Assembly: GCF_018446385.1 (NCBI RefSeq)
Contig: NC_055996.1
Coordinates: forward strand, 132,790,532 to 132,854,531
DNA from: Zingiber officinale
Taxonomy: Eukaryota > Streptophyta > Magnoliopsida > Zingiberales > Zingiberaceae
Length of the DNA: 64,000 nt
Direction: 5' to 3'
Shown here: positions 11,070-21,698 of the stretch, in pieces
How the letters are laid out: every line of letters starts with the position of its first letter
Numbering within the stretch: the stretch's first letter is position 1
Position numbers and translations under genes: made by a program
Notes under the pieces: generated by a model
Databases searched by the model: none
Seen by the model: the letters and a program-made list of their open reading frames with translations, nothing else
Told to the model about the DNA's origin: nothing

Positions 11070-12590
11070 CCGTCGAGCTCCGACGTTAAATATCGAGAGA
11101 CGAGACGGCGTCTATAAACCCTCCGAGCGGAAGACCGTCGAGCTCCGACGTTAAATATCGAGAGACGAGTCGGCGTCTATAAACGTCCGAGCGGATGGCC
11201 GTCGAGCTCCGACGTTAAATATCGAGAGACGAGCCGGCGTCTATAAACCCTCCGAGCGGAAGACCGTCGAGCTCCGACGTTAAATATCGAGAGACGAGCC
11301 GGCGTCTATAAACCCTCCGGGCGGAAGGCCGTCGAGCTCCGACGTTAAATATCGAGAGACGAGCCGGCGTCTATAAACCCTCCGAGCGGAAGACCGTCGA
11401 GCTCCGACGTTAAATATCGAGAGACGAGCCGGCGTCTATAAACGTCCGAGCGGAAGGCCGTCGAGCTCCGACGTTAAAAATCGAGAGACGAGCTGGCGTC
11501 TATAAACCCTCCGAGCGGAAGACCGTCGAGCTCCGACGTTAAATATCGAGAGACGAGCTGGCGTCTATAAACGTCCGAGCGGAAGGCCGTCGAGCTCCGA
11601 CATTAAATATCGAGAGACGAGCCGACGTCTATAAACTTCCGAGCGGAAGACCGTCCGAGCGGAAGACCGTCGAGCTCCGACGTTAAAAATTGAGAGACGA
11701 GTCGGCGTCTATAAACCCTCCGAGCGGAAGACCGTCGAGCTGCGACGTTAAATATCGAGAGACGAGCCGGCGTCTATAAACGTCCGAGCGGAAGGTCGTC
11801 GAGCTCCGACGTTAAATATCGAGAGACGAGTCGGCATCTATAAACTTCCGAGCGGAAGACCGTCGAGCTTCGACGTTAAATATCGAGAGACGAGCCGGCG
11901 TCTATAAACCCTCCGAGCGGAAGACCGTCGATCTCCGACGTTAAATATCGAGAGACGAGCCGGCGTCTATAAACGTCCGAGCGGAAGGCCGTCGAGCTCC
12001 GACGTTAAATATCGGGGGACGAGCTGGCGTATAAAAACCCTCCGAGCGGAAGACCGTCGAGTTCCGACGTTAAATATCAAGAGACGAGCCGGCATCTATA
12101 AACCCTCCGAGCGGAAGATCGTCAAGCTCCGACGTTAAAAATCGAGAGACAAGCCGGCGTCTATAAACCCTCCGAGCGGAAGACCGTCGAGCTCCGACGT
12201 TAAATATCGAGAGACGAGCCGGCGTCTATAAACTTCCGAGCGGAAGGTCGTTGAGCTCCGACGTTAAATATCGAGAGACGAGCCGGCGTCTATAAACCCT
12301 CCGAGCGGAAGACCATCGAGCTCCGACGTTAAATATCGAGAGACGAGCCGGCGTCTATAAACGTCCGAGCGGAAGACCGTCGAGCTCCGACGTTAAATAT
12401 CGAGAGACGAGCCGGCGTCTATAAACTTCCGAGCGGAAGACCGTCGAGCTCCGACGTTAAAAATCGAGAGACGAGCCGGCGTCTATAAACCCTCCGAGCG
12501 GAAGACCGTCGAGCTTCGACGTTAAATATCGAGAGACGAATCGGCGTCTATAAACCCTCCGATCGGAAGGTAGTCTAGTTTCAACGGTAA
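11070..12590. repeat. 23-unit ~65 bp tandem array inside the Tat element
   Basis: The unit reads 'ccgtcgagctccgacgttaa', 'atatcgagagacgagccggc', 'gtctataaac', then a variable link and 'gagcggaaga'. I count 23 units. The link has three classes: ccctcc, cgtcc and cttcc. cgtcc units mostly end in 'gaagg' and ccctcc units in 'gaaga'. The array shows small local expansions, for example a duplicated 'ccgtccgagcggaaga' near 11643-11668. No gene is in the array. Confidence 0.95.
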
Positions 12591-12883
12591 AGTTTGACGG
12601 GCGGCCGGAGCCTATAAGGCCGCCAGACGAATGGTTTCCTGCGTAAACCTCGGTCGGGCCCGCCGTAACATTGTATGGCCGAGCGACTCCTTTACAAAAT
12701 GTACTTGGGGCACAAAAAACTTAAGACCAAGGCAAAAATCAAAAATTGGATGCTGGAAGAACGAGCAAATAACAAAAGGAGACAATTCATGCACGCCGAC
12801 CGGCGGATAGACAAAATTTATAATGTTTGCCCCGAACGGCATGCATACAGAAAATTACAAAATAACCTCACAGACACTCATTC

Positions 12884-13531
12884 TTAGTCATCAAAATTAA
12901 AAAGATGGTCAGGGATGGAGCCCATCATGGTCGCCAAGTCTTCGGTAGGGATGGACAGATCGGCAGGAACATGGCCCTTGTTTTTCATGTATTCCACCGC
13001 AACTTTGATTGCCTCCTCAAAAGTTAAGGAGAGCTTGTCGCTAAATTTCTCACCAAACTCGTCTGAGCGGACGAAGGCTTTGCGCACCCCCTCCGATCGA
13101 CCTGGCTCTCCATCTTGATACTCCTTGAGAGTAGTCTTGGAAGCGTCCAGAGCAGCTTGAAGATTTTGCAAGGCCCCTTCTGCTTTTGTCTGATCGGCGG
13201 AGCGACCCTCCCGTTTGGCAGTCAGTGAGGCGTCCAGCTCTTTCACCCGTTGCTCCAGCCCCCGATTTTTTACCTTCATCAGGTCCATGTCATCAATGGC
13301 CTTGAGCTTCCGGGTGGTAGCGGTCTTTACTTCTTTGTCCCGTTGCTTGACCAAGGCTTCTAGGCGGGCCACTTCGCTCGTCAAGCCAGAGGATTTACCC
13401 CGTTCGGCTTCCAACAACCTTTTGGCCTTCTCTAGAGCGGCCGTCGATTGTCTGTTGTCCCCTGCGGCCTTGAGCTTCTTCAGCTCGTCCTCCAGTTCGG
13501 CTAGGCGATTGCTGATGGCAATCTGCTCCAC
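12884..13531 (-). pseudogene. Antisense frame of Tat element, coiled-coil part
   Basis: This is a 215-residue open frame on the strand opposite to gag-pol. It is rich in Leu/Glu/Lys/Arg heptads ('LAELEDELKKLK', 'RLLEAERGKSSGLTSEVARL', 'LDASLTAKREG'), giving a likely long coiled coil, and it ends in an acidic tail ('HLFNFDD'). Tat-group elements are known for extra antisense reading frames near the 3' LTR. It belongs with the frame at 13501-15033. Confidence 0.75.
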
Positions 13532-15033
13532 CCAGTTCTACGAACGAATATGAGCAAGTTAGAGGCTCGATCCAAAAAAAAAAAAAAAACCAACAAGGCA
13601 AAGCGGCATACCCCGGTCGCCTGTTGAAGATTGATGTCGCCGAGCTGACTAGGAGTCATCATGGCGATTCGGAGACGAGCATCCTCCCAAGCTTTGGCGA
13701 GGGGACCCGTGAGTGTGATTTGCTGTTCGGGGATCACCGGTCGATCAGCGGCCGCCATGTATTCTTCAGACGGGAGGCGCAGGATGGTTTTTATCAGTTT
13801 TGGGCCGCTCGGATCACCCTTCGAAGCAGCGGCCTTACCGGACGGCTCACCGGTGGAGGAAGAAGGACGGTCGCCCAATCGCTTGAGGCGTCGCAGGGTT
13901 CGAGGAGGACTGGAGTGCGGCACCTCAGAGGTAGCCCTTGGAGAGCCTAGTGGCGTAGGGGTACTCTCTATAGAGACCGTCCCGGATAACACCAGAGCTT
14001 CATCGCCCCGCTCAGACTGTGGCTCATCAGATGGAGATGGTATAGATGATGACTCCGGCTGTTTGCACTTCCGAGTTGCCAGAGGAACGTCGTCGGCCGA
14101 ACGACCCTCTACCTCGGCTGGAGCAGAGGGTTCTATGTCGCCCGCGGCCTCGTCGTGGGAAGCAGGAGCGTCTAAGGCTTCAGGGACGGTTTGCGTCCCC
14201 TCATCCTCTTCGCTGGCCGGACTAGCTGAAGCCGAGCCCCGCTCGGCGACCTCCCTATTCTTTGCCGCTTCGATCTCGGCGGCTCGCAGTTTCAGCCGCT
14301 CGGTAGCCTTGGCGCGCCACATGACTTCAGCTGCAGAAGTAAAAAATAAATCAGTTAGAACAAAACAAACGGGATGATAAGGGAACTTACTCATACTGCA
14401 GGGCAGATCGGCCGGGGTAGAAGACAAGCCGAATATATACATTACTCCCGGGAGGAGCAGCTTGTCGATGTGATAGCGCTGGCCGACCAGCCGATCGGCT
14501 GCATGAAGGTAGGCCGCATCGCCTCTAAACTTGCCGAGCTCCGGTTGCGCTGGCATCGCCGTTTGCCATTTGATACGGAAGGTCGGCGGCTCGGGGAAAC
14601 ACACATAGAAAAAGTGTTCCTTCCAATGTTTATTGGAGCTCGGCATGTTATCAAAAAGAATGAAACCTATCCTAGATTGAAAAACAAAAGTTCCCCACTC
14701 GGCCTGCTTGGGGTAGTAGAAGTAATGGAAAGCTTTGGGGTCTAGGGGAATGCCGTTCAGTTTGAATAAGATTATCACCCCGCTCAGCAACCTTATGGAA
14801 TTCGGAACTAGCTGGCCGAGCGGGATGCGGAAGTATTTACAAACTTGCAAGAAAAACTTATGGGGTGGAAAGCGTAGCCCGGCCAAAAATTGGTCTCGGA
14901 ATAAAAGAACGGTGCCGGGCGGCGGTTCATGAGGCCGATCGGCCGGTGTGGCTAGTACTATGTGGTGGTCGGAAGGAATGTCATAAGTCCGAGCGAGACG
15001 GAACGCGTCTTCCTCGTCAAAACGGCTCTCCAT
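13501..15033 (-). pseudogene. Antisense frame of Tat element, Transposase_28-like part
   Basis: This is a 510-residue open frame on the minus strand. Residues 1-215 look like the 'putative gypsy-type transposon' (Transposase_28) family: 'FFRDQFLAGLRFP'-like, 'LGQLVPNSIRLLSGVIILF' and 'KHWKEHFFYV' blocks. Residues 240-410 are a low-complexity Ser/Glu/Pro linker. Its role is unknown. It is not a transposase in the enzymatic sense as far as known. Near-identical sequence is repeated in tandem at 31336-34130 in the second element, so the frame is a stable part of this family. Confidence 0.75.
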
Positions 15034-15717
15034 GGTCGTGTACCATAGACAAGGAGCGCCGCCGGTCGACTACGAGGTGCTAGTCATGGTCGAAAGACAA
15101 GAATGCGGGACCAAAAGGGAAGGTTCGAGCAAGGAATGGAGGGAAACCGACTGAATGAAACGATTAACAGAAAGAAGAAAACGTAGGGAGCGAGAAAAGG
15201 GGTCTTACGAGCAAAGGAGATGATCGACTGGGGCCTGGGGGTTGCCGAAGAGTTGAGGGGCAAGGTCGTCGGAGAAGGAAACGAACCGAGGGGCGTTGGA
15301 GGAGGGTGCAGCAACAATACAGCGGAAAAGGAGTCGCGGGCTTTATATCGCCGCCCGGGAGCAATCTCCACCGTCCGATCCAGGTCGTAAAGAACGAGGC
15401 CATCATCCAGCCGTTCATTTCAAACGGCGGCTGTCCCATCGGACGTGACGCCGCCACTATACGCTGACAAGCGCATGATCACCATGTGTCAGCAGGATAC
15501 TGGTCGCATTTAATGAGCGCCCCTTACCGTGTGCAGCACACGTGATGAGTAGTAGGGGAGAGAAGTGGGCATGGATTCCAAGAGAATACAAGGTACGAAC
15601 AAGATACCGTCGAACGGATGAACATCCCCAAGCCTGGCCGAGCGGACTAATGTAGCGGTTGTTACTCAATCAAATCGGCAGTCCAGTCAGTCGGACTTCG
15701 CCTCCTTCGACTAGACT

Positions 15718-15732
15718 TGAGGGGGAGGCAAT
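15718..15732 (+). other. Polypurine tract before 3' LTR
   Basis: TTGAGGGGGAGGCAAT directly precedes TGATCC of the 3' LTR. The same tract occurs at 34836-34848 in the second element. Confidence 0.85.
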
Positions 15733-16615
15733 TGATCCGACGGTTAGAACAGAGGACCCCCATTTTGAGCGGTCAATGCCACGCTGGAGTCAAAAGGCCA
15801 AGGGGCCGACCGGAGAAGGAGGGCCGACAAGGCCAAGGGGCCGACCGGAGAAGGAGGGGCCGACCTCCCAACCGGCCCCGGCCGGCCGACCGGCCGACCG
15901 GTGAATAGCCGAAGGCAAAAGGCGCCCCGACAGAACTCGGGTTCCGACGCTCAATGGAACAGTAACAAGGAGCCGAGCGGAAGGCCTAAGAGAAGGTGAC
16001 ATACTGCTAACAGTCCCCCACATAGTACCCTATCGAAAATATCCCCAGCATATCGATACCAACGGCAGGCCGGACGGGATGTGAGTGACGTCCGGCGCGT
16101 AAGATGAGGGCTGGCCGGACGGACTCCCCGTCCAGCCGGCCTGCCGGACGCCTCGGCCTGTGGTCGATAGAGAAGGACCAGAACATCTTATGACAGCTGT
16201 CAAGTCCTATGGCTAGGCCATACTCTAAATCTGACAACGAGGTGTTCTGTTGTCCCATCGAGGACATACTTGGACTGTAGCAGTATGGCGTCAGGTAAGC
16301 TTTCTGACAAACACATACCGAGGTATGGGCTGCGGACATGTAGGCGCCTCGATGGACGTGCAAGAGCTCTCTCACCACTCTATATAAAGAGCCTCATACT
16401 TCGCCGGAGGTACGGGGGATACAACTTTAGAGCCACTTGTTTTACTGCTAGTTTGCCTGACTTGAGCGTCGGAGGGTCGCCGCCGGGAACCCCTTCCCGG
16501 CCCGACTTCTGTGCAGGTTCGCCGGAGCTTCGTACGATAAGCCGGGGATTTCCATCAGCTACTCGGAGAGAGCCACGTGCCCAGCGTCCGTTGATTCAGC
16601 ATTCGGACAGGATAA
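15733..16615 (+). repeat. 3' LTR of the Tat element
   Basis: This pairs with 4705-5579 (about 97% identical by eye) and contains an extra 8 bp GC duplication (gaccggcc) near 15890. GTCGT follows. Confidence 0.92.
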
Positions 16616-16620
16616 GTCGT

Positions 16621-16901
16621 CTATAAATCCGGTCAGGCATGCTATCTTTTTAGTTTAAGAGTAAGGTGCTAAAACCTCTTACACTCGACCAACTCAAGGG
16701 TTGATCGGACTTCTTTCGCCCGGTTTGCAATTCGGTTGGGCTGGATCTGAAAATTTTAGTGTTGGCCGAACAATCAAGTCAGGTAGGGAATCCTCTCTTT
16801 TCTTAATTTTGATCATCATGTCATCTTAACTTTGACCGTCACGTCTCCTTAACCTTGACAACATCGTCATTTCCTAAGTCCATTTGTTACAACCCGTATC
16901 A
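16621..16901 (-). mobile_element. Old minus-strand Tat-like LTR, piece 3 (5' end of LTR)
   Basis: On the minus strand this piece begins TGATACGGG after a purine run (tttggggga, plus 16902-16911), and then shows a 'gttaaggagac...gtcaaagttaag' block like the starts of other Tat LTRs. It is the remainder of the LTR whose other pieces are at 4147-4704 and 2558-3049. 16902-17042 would be the last bases of its internal region. No gene is seen. Confidence 0.45.
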
Positions 16902-17495
16902 TCCCCCAAAGGTGATTGTTATTTCTATCATTAGGAAAAAAAATATGAATGTGATGGCGTATAAAAATTAAATATGATTGTTGGTGTAAAAAAAATTATA
17001 GGGAATTATGGATCCACGAAGTCAAACAAGTTGGGTGGAGATTGTTGAGACCGATGTGCCCGCTAGAGGGGGGTGAATAGCGTCTCACCAAAATCGATGG
17101 CTTCCTACGTATTCGTTAGTTGCACAGCGGAATAATACGAAATTAAATACGAATATAAAAGCTAAAAGATAAAGAAAGGAAATGCAAACCAATGCACGTC
17201 AATGTAACATGGTTCGGAGATAACTTGCTCCTACTCCACGGCTGTCCGTAAGGTGGACGATCCCGATCCTTCGGTGGATTAACCCCCGGCAAACTCCGGC
17301 TACTCAAGCAACTCCTTGTGGGTGGAGAAACCTCACCACAACACCAACCAAGAACACTTGGACACAAGAGAACCTTGAGCACGTTTGGTGACTACTAATT
17401 AGGCTTTAACCAAGTCTAATTTCGTCACCTTGGCCGGCCATCCCAAGCTCCTTCTTATAGAGCTTGGAACAAATCAGTAAGCTGATTTGTCCATT

Positions 17496-17600
17496 ACCAG
17501 TCAACTGGTCCTTGCACCAGTCGACTGGTGTCAGCCCAATGGCTCTCTCAACGACTCTCTACAGTGCACCAGTCGACTGCTACAGTCACCAGTCGACTGC
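17496..17600. repeat. Palindrome cluster, motif ACCAGTCGACTGGT (copy 2)
   Basis: Four copies lie at 17496-17509 (one base different), 17516-17529, 17568-17580 and 17588-17600. The last two lose the final bases to a 'ctacagt' repeat that continues to 17630. The cluster sits just upstream (minus orientation) of the TATA-like box, as in copy 1, but with an unrelated sequence. Confidence 0.9.
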
Positions 17601-17829
17601 TACAGTACTGCTACAGTGCTGCTACAGTAAACCCTAATTCTAGGATTTTACCTCGAGTACATTCACTCAGCACTCGTTCTCGCCCGACCAACCTAGACCT
17701 AGCCTTCTAGCCTCCTCCATCAGCCTTGCGTCCCTCGGATGTCTCCCCATCCTTCACGTCTTGCCTTCTGGAGCTTCCATCGGCCTTGTCATTGTTGTCG
17801 GGTCTTCCTTTGCCAAGAGGTCACGCCTC

Positions 17830-17945
17830 CGCGACTTCATCCATTGCCAAGACTTTTCTCCTTTGCCAAGATCACACTTGGACTTACGTTGCCAAGACTA
17901 CATGCTTGGACTTACACCGCCAAGACTCACCCTTGGACTTTCCTT
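17830..17945. repeat. Second inverted-repeat array of copy 2 (CCAAG...CTTGG)
   Basis: Three or more units of 'gccaagactnnnnncttggactta' type follow each other at about 17865-17942, each able to pair CCAAG with CTTGG. Equivalent regions of copies 1 and 3 carry other inverted repeats. Confidence 0.7.
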
Positions 17946-18053
17946 GTTGTACCTGTATCCTGCACACTCACAATGCATATCAAATACAACAATAAGCCTA
18001 ACTTAAACCTTTGCTCAAAAATCAAAACTTAGGGCACCTAGATTGCTCCAACA

Positions 18054-18400
18054 GAGATCTCTTGGTCCACAAAAAAGTGGACCAGGGGATGAACCACTAG
18101 CAATTGCGGCCGGATCGTGGTCGAGATTCGCCCGCAATTGGTTACGATCCCTCCCTAGGTTCACCGTACCTCCCAAGTTATAGTTTGGGTTGGAACAGGT
18201 AGCCGAAGGCCTCCCCCTGCACAGCGCCTGACAACCTGGTCACTTGTTCACTTTCAACGGCCTCTGGCACGCCTTTGGCCACCCGTTCCGATCCAAATTA
18301 TAATCTAGTGATGGTAAATCCAGGGAGAGATCGTAACAAATTACGGTCAAATCACAATCACGATCTGATCGTAATTATGAATGATTCATTTCCTGATTCA
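18054..18400. mobile_element. MITE-like repeat with terminal hairpin, copy A
   Basis: The element starts with a short stem-loop, 'tggtccac-aaaaaa-gtggacca' (about 18064-18085). It shares its body ('tatagtttgggttggaacagg', 'cacttgttcactttcaacggcctc', 'aattacggtc...gatcgtaat') with 27478-27805. It has no coding capacity. Superfamily unknown. The Copia solo LTR lies at its left edge. Confidence 0.6.
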
Positions 18401-18770
18401 TTTTTCTATGAACTAGAAGATCTGATCTCAAGTAAGTTGGAGTTAGACATTATTGATGTCATAAAAAATTGGTAAAAATGTGATTCTTGATTTTGTAACT
18501 AAATTTTTTATTTAAATAAAAAAAAATCTAAATCACCCAATGATGTAGTTTCAAAATGAAGGTTTGTTTTTTTAAAACCTAATAATTCAGCCCTCCATTA
18601 GGATGCCCTAAGATTAGGGGGTAAAATATCTTCTCAATTTATCTGTACTTTACGATGGGGGTGATGATATTGAATACTAATGTCACCTTTACTCCACTAG
18701 GGAATCAAACCATTATTTACCGAGAGAATCAGATCATTGTTCCTACCGCTTACCATCAGGTGGCTTTCCC

Positions 18771-18780
18771 CTATAAATAA
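18771..18780 (+). promoter_or_regulatory. TATA box of the SDR gene (CTATAAATAA)
   Basis: It lies 62-71 bases before the ATG at 18842. It lies after the upstream in-frame ATG at 18737, so the shorter start is preferred. 18401-18770 is otherwise AT-rich promoter sequence with no gene. Confidence 0.65.
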
Positions 18781-18841
18781 AGCGGATGCCATTCAACGCT
18801 TCAATGGGATTTTGCTTGCTTACCATAGGCCAATCCCCTAC

Positions 18842-19624
18842 ATGGCTGCCGCCCTCCCTCTCTCCGGCCGCGTAGCCATCGTCACCGGCGCCTCACGCGG
18901 CATCGGCCGCGCCATCGCCTCCCACCTTGCCTCCCTCGGCGCCTCCCTCGTCCTCGTCTACGCCTCCAACTCCGCTTCCGCCGATCAGCTCGCCGCCGAG
19001 CTCAACTCCTCCTCCCACCAATCCGTCCGCGCCATCACCGTCCGCGCGGACGTCTCCGACGCCGACGCAGTCAAATCGATCTTCGACGCCGCGGAGTCCG
19101 CCTTCGGCGGCCGCGCCCACATCCTCATCGCATGCGCCGGCGTCCTCGACGACAAGTACCCGACCTTGGCCGCCACTCCCGACGAGGACTGGGACCGCAC
19201 CTTCTCCGTCAACACCCGAGGGGCCTTCCTCTGCTGCCGGGAGGCCGCGAATCGGCTCGTGCCCGGCGGCGGCGGCCGGATCGTGTGCATCACTTCCTCG
19301 GCAGTGGGAGCGCTCCCGCCCGGGTATGGGGCGTACGCGGCGTCGAAGGCGGCGGTTGAGGCGATGGTGAAGGTGCTGGCGAAAGAGCTGAAGGGGAAGG
19401 GGATCACGGCCAACTGCGTGGCGCCGGGGCCGGTGGCGACGGAGATGTTCTTCGCGGGGAAGAGCGAGGAGTTGGTGAAGAGGATAGTGGAGCAGTGTCC
19501 GCTGGGACGTCTGGGGGAGGTGGGGGACATCGCGCCGGTGGTGGGTTTCCTGTGCGCCGACGGCGGTGAGTGGGTGAACGGGCAGGTGGTCCGAGCAAAC
19601 GGAGGCTTCGTCATCACCGCTTGA
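18842..19624 (+). CDS. Short-chain dehydrogenase/reductase, NADPH-dependent aldehyde reductase-like
   Basis: This is a single-exon gene of 260 residues, the normal size for classical SDRs. It has the cofactor motif TGASRGIG (residues 15-22), the 'ACAG' version of the NNAG motif (97-100), catalytic Asn124, Ser152, Tyr165 and Lys169 (YAASK), and 'APGPVATEMF' after the active site. The closest family I recognise is the plant NADPH-dependent aldehyde reductase group, which reduces reactive carbonyls, often in plastids. No clear transit peptide is seen, so location is open. A 35-residue in-frame extension from 18737 is rejected because the TATA box lies inside it. GC is very high, typical of commelinid intronless genes. 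A decayed copy follows at 22507. Confidence 0.93.
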   Translation: MAAALPLSGRVAIVTGASRGIGRAIASHLASLGASLVLVYASNSASADQLAAELNSSSHQSVRAITVRADVSDADAVKSIFDAAESAFGGRAHILIACAGVLDDKYPTLAATPDEDWDRTFSVNTRGAFLCCREAANRLVPGGGGRIVCITSSAVGALPPGYGAYAASKAAVEAMVKVLAKELKGKGITANCVAPGPVATEMFFAGKSEELVKRIVEQCPLGRLGEVGDIAPVVGFLCADGGEWVNGQVVRANGGFVITA

Positions 19625-19649
19625 TCCATCTCGCTTTCCTCGAGGAATT

Positions 19650-19655
19650 AATAAA
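19650..19655 (+). terminator. Poly(A) signal AATAAA of the SDR gene
   Basis: It is located 25 bases after the stop codon in the sequence 'gaattaataaaatg'. This is close but usable. Confidence 0.5.
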
Positions 19656-19679
19656 ATGTTTTTTTTTTAAATTGTGTGG

Positions 19680-20355
19680 TTGGCTTGGCTTGGCTGTTAT
19701 TGTAGTAGTTTAGTTGTTTAATTGACGCTATTTGGTTGAATGGGTCTCTGCCTCTCTGGTTTCACCGCTGTGCGGGTTTCTCGAATCGGATGCGTCATTG
19801 CTTACGCTGTCAGATTGCGGCAAATCGGACGAAAGTAAATTGAGATGTCCGGGTCAATTTTAGACCGCTCGACTCATTTTTAGATGCTGGCTGACTACTC
19901 TTGATGTCTCGGCTCAATTTCAGATGTCCGATAGACTTCCGGACGTCTTGGCTCATCCAAGCACATGCAAGGAGTTGGACAGGGAAACAGTTTGTTAAGC
20001 TTGAGATATTATAAGGAGCGTATTAGTGTACTACCAACTCTCCTTGCTTTTTAGTTCGCTCTATATTGATCATTTGAACGTAAATCTTATTTTAATTATA
20101 AGAAAATATATAATTTTATTAAATTTGGGGTAAATTATAAATTTAAAAAAAAAACTGACTTCAAGATTAATTCGCCTGAACATCTGAATTTAAATGATCA
20201 GTTGAATTCGGGAGAAAGACGAAGAAAAAAAATTTGAAAAAAGCTACGCATTCAAATCCAACATGGATACAATCCTAAATAATGAATAAATTTGTAAGTT
20301 TTTATCTATTTAGATTGATAACCGATGAGGACTCTTAAAAGCCCGTGTAGTGGGA
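19680..20355. other. Intergenic, no gene seen
   Basis: The sequence holds short repeated phrases ('ggctcaatttcagatgtccg', 'gtcaattttagaccgctcg') around 19850-19960 that look like a worn repeat, then AT-rich DNA. Confidence 0.5.
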
Positions 20356-20359
20356 ACGT

Positions 20360-21195
20360 CAATATTGATATTAAAATGAGTCAAAGTAAAAAATTGATCA
20401 ACAAGGAACCACTTTTACTCAGATATGATGGCCTCGAGATGATAAGCTTCATCATTCGGCTTGACCAATCCGATTTCTAGAGCTCAACCATTTTAACTCG
20501 GACAACGATAGCTCGATGAGAATCTCCACCATTTAACTTAGCTGATTTGAGAAAAGAAGCTCCACCATTTAGCTCAGTTGAATTGAGACAAGAAGTTCCA
20601 TCATTCGACTAAACCAGGCCAGGGCAATCCCTCCAGCTCAATCACTTCCACTCGGACAATGATAACCACACGACAAAAAAACTCCACCATTTGATTCAGT
20701 CATCTCGACTTATCTTGCTAGACTTGACCTTGTTGTACTAAAGTTTGATACACATAGCATGGTCCACGTAAGAGGTGAATGTATGGATCATGAGATGATA
20801 TGACCTATGAAACATTAAGCATGGGGTGACATGACTAACAAAATATGATGATTGGTGTGACACAACTCATGGAACATGATGATGTAAAACCTATATTTGT
20901 ACATAGAGTCCCATCAATCAAGCATGGAAAGCAAGCATGGGCACCATCCCTCCGGTACATTTTTCGCCTCCCACATTTTTTATTCTAATTTGATGTTCTT
21001 CTTCCACCTTCATTATTTTTTTTTATCCCCACGGGAGACTTGACTTGAGTATCATAATAATTGAATTAGGACACTTTTGACTTCATTTTAACTCTCTCTC
21101 TCTCTTAAACTTTGTAGGTGTTTCTGACTGTCCATCCCTACCTCGGTGTTCGACGACTTCATCAACATAGAAGACACGGTCTCAGGCAGGAACAA
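20360..21195 (+). mobile_element. Strongly decayed Tat-like LTR with primer-site remnant
   Basis: The stretch begins near 'tgatattaaaatgagtcaaag'. It holds worn tandem units ('ctccaccatttagctcagttg', 'aactcggacaa', 20420-20690) and a 'gacttgagtatc' leader block near 21034. It ends at 'caggaacaaattgacgtcgtatg', a worn version of the 'ggatcaaattggcgccgtctg' LTR/primer junction. No gag follows. It is much older than the element at 4705. Confidence 0.5.
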
Positions 21196-21289
21196 ATTGA
21201 CGTCGTATGTGAGAACACTAAGTTAAAAACTTGAATTAGAATATTTAAATGAATGACATTGGAAAATCTGTCACCATCATCATGACTTA

Positions 21290-21456
21290 GGACATCCACA
21301 TTGCTATTAACGTGTGAACGCGTTAATAATTTTTATTTATTTTTTAATTTGTAGGCATTAACGAGTTCAAAGAATTAAACCGTTAATGCTACAATACAAC
21401 TAAAAGTATTCACATCGGCATTAACGCTCCAAGTATTAATGGCATTGTGGATGCCC
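21290..21456. mobile_element. Tourist-like PIF/Harbinger MITE
   Basis: The 167 bp element has long terminal inverted repeats: left GGACATCCACATTGCTATTA, right complement GGGCATCCACAATGCCATTA. Flanking TTA is duplicated at 21287-21289 and 21457-21459. The 3 bp TTA target and GGGCATCCACA ends are typical of PIF/Harbinger MITEs. Confidence 0.85.
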
Positions 21457-21698
21457 TTATAAGGATTTCAATAAACTTATTACAGCTATGGTGTATGACT
21501 TATTGTAAAGACATCTATTTACAAATCCTTTACCTTCAAAGATACCTACTTCATTAGCTCTGGTACATCAAATTCTTAATTGGAGGCTGTTACGGCTGGC
21601 TGAAGCACCTCACACTTCAATTGTGGCTCCCGCTAAAATGTCAGTCAGGCATGAGGAGCAGTCGCTTGAATCTTCGACGGGAGAAACGTCTCTCCGGG

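Larger units (their letters stand above)
4705..16615 (+). mobile_element. Tat-clade Ty3/Gypsy LTR retrotransposon, near full length
   Basis: The element is 11.9 kb, with two LTRs (4705-5579 and 15733-16615), and is flanked by the 5 bp duplication GTCGT at 4700-4704 and 16616-16620. The order of parts is LTR, primer site, gag, protease, reverse transcriptase, RNase H, integrase, tandem-repeat spacer, antisense reading frames, polypurine tract, LTR. Integrase after RNase H marks Ty3/Gypsy. The long spacer with antisense frames before the 3' LTR marks the Tat (Grande/RIRE2-like) group. By eye the LTRs differ at about 28 sites plus a few small indels (about 3%). With the usual grass rate this suggests roughly 1-1.5 million years. 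It is largely whole but not intact, with a handful of breaks across gag-pol. Confidence 0.93.
17043..18053 (-). mobile_element. Solo LTR of a SIRE-like Ty1/Copia element, copy 2
   Basis: The LTR is 1011 bp, begins TGTTGAG and ends CTCCAACA, with an exact 5 bp target duplication GAGAT at 17038-17042 and 18054-18058. It has the family block 'agaggggggtgaatagc' near the left end. The minus-strand TATA-like box is near 17453-17462. It is non-coding and is inserted at the edge of the MITE that follows. Confidence 0.85.

Noticed and set aside
11070-12590. Regular repeats with variable links resembling a CRISPR array
   Set aside because: The host is a plant and the array lies inside a Tat retrotransposon. 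Units are 65 bp tandem copies without unique spacers.
18737-18841. Longer SDR start with a 35-residue N-terminal extension
   Set aside because: A TATA box at 18771-18780 lies inside the extension, and the family start MAAALPLSGRVAIVTG fits 18842.
18927-19370. Ser/Pro-rich and Gly-rich frames overlapping the SDR gene on both strands
   Set aside because: They are by-products of very GC-rich codons. Only the SDR frame shows catalytic motifs.
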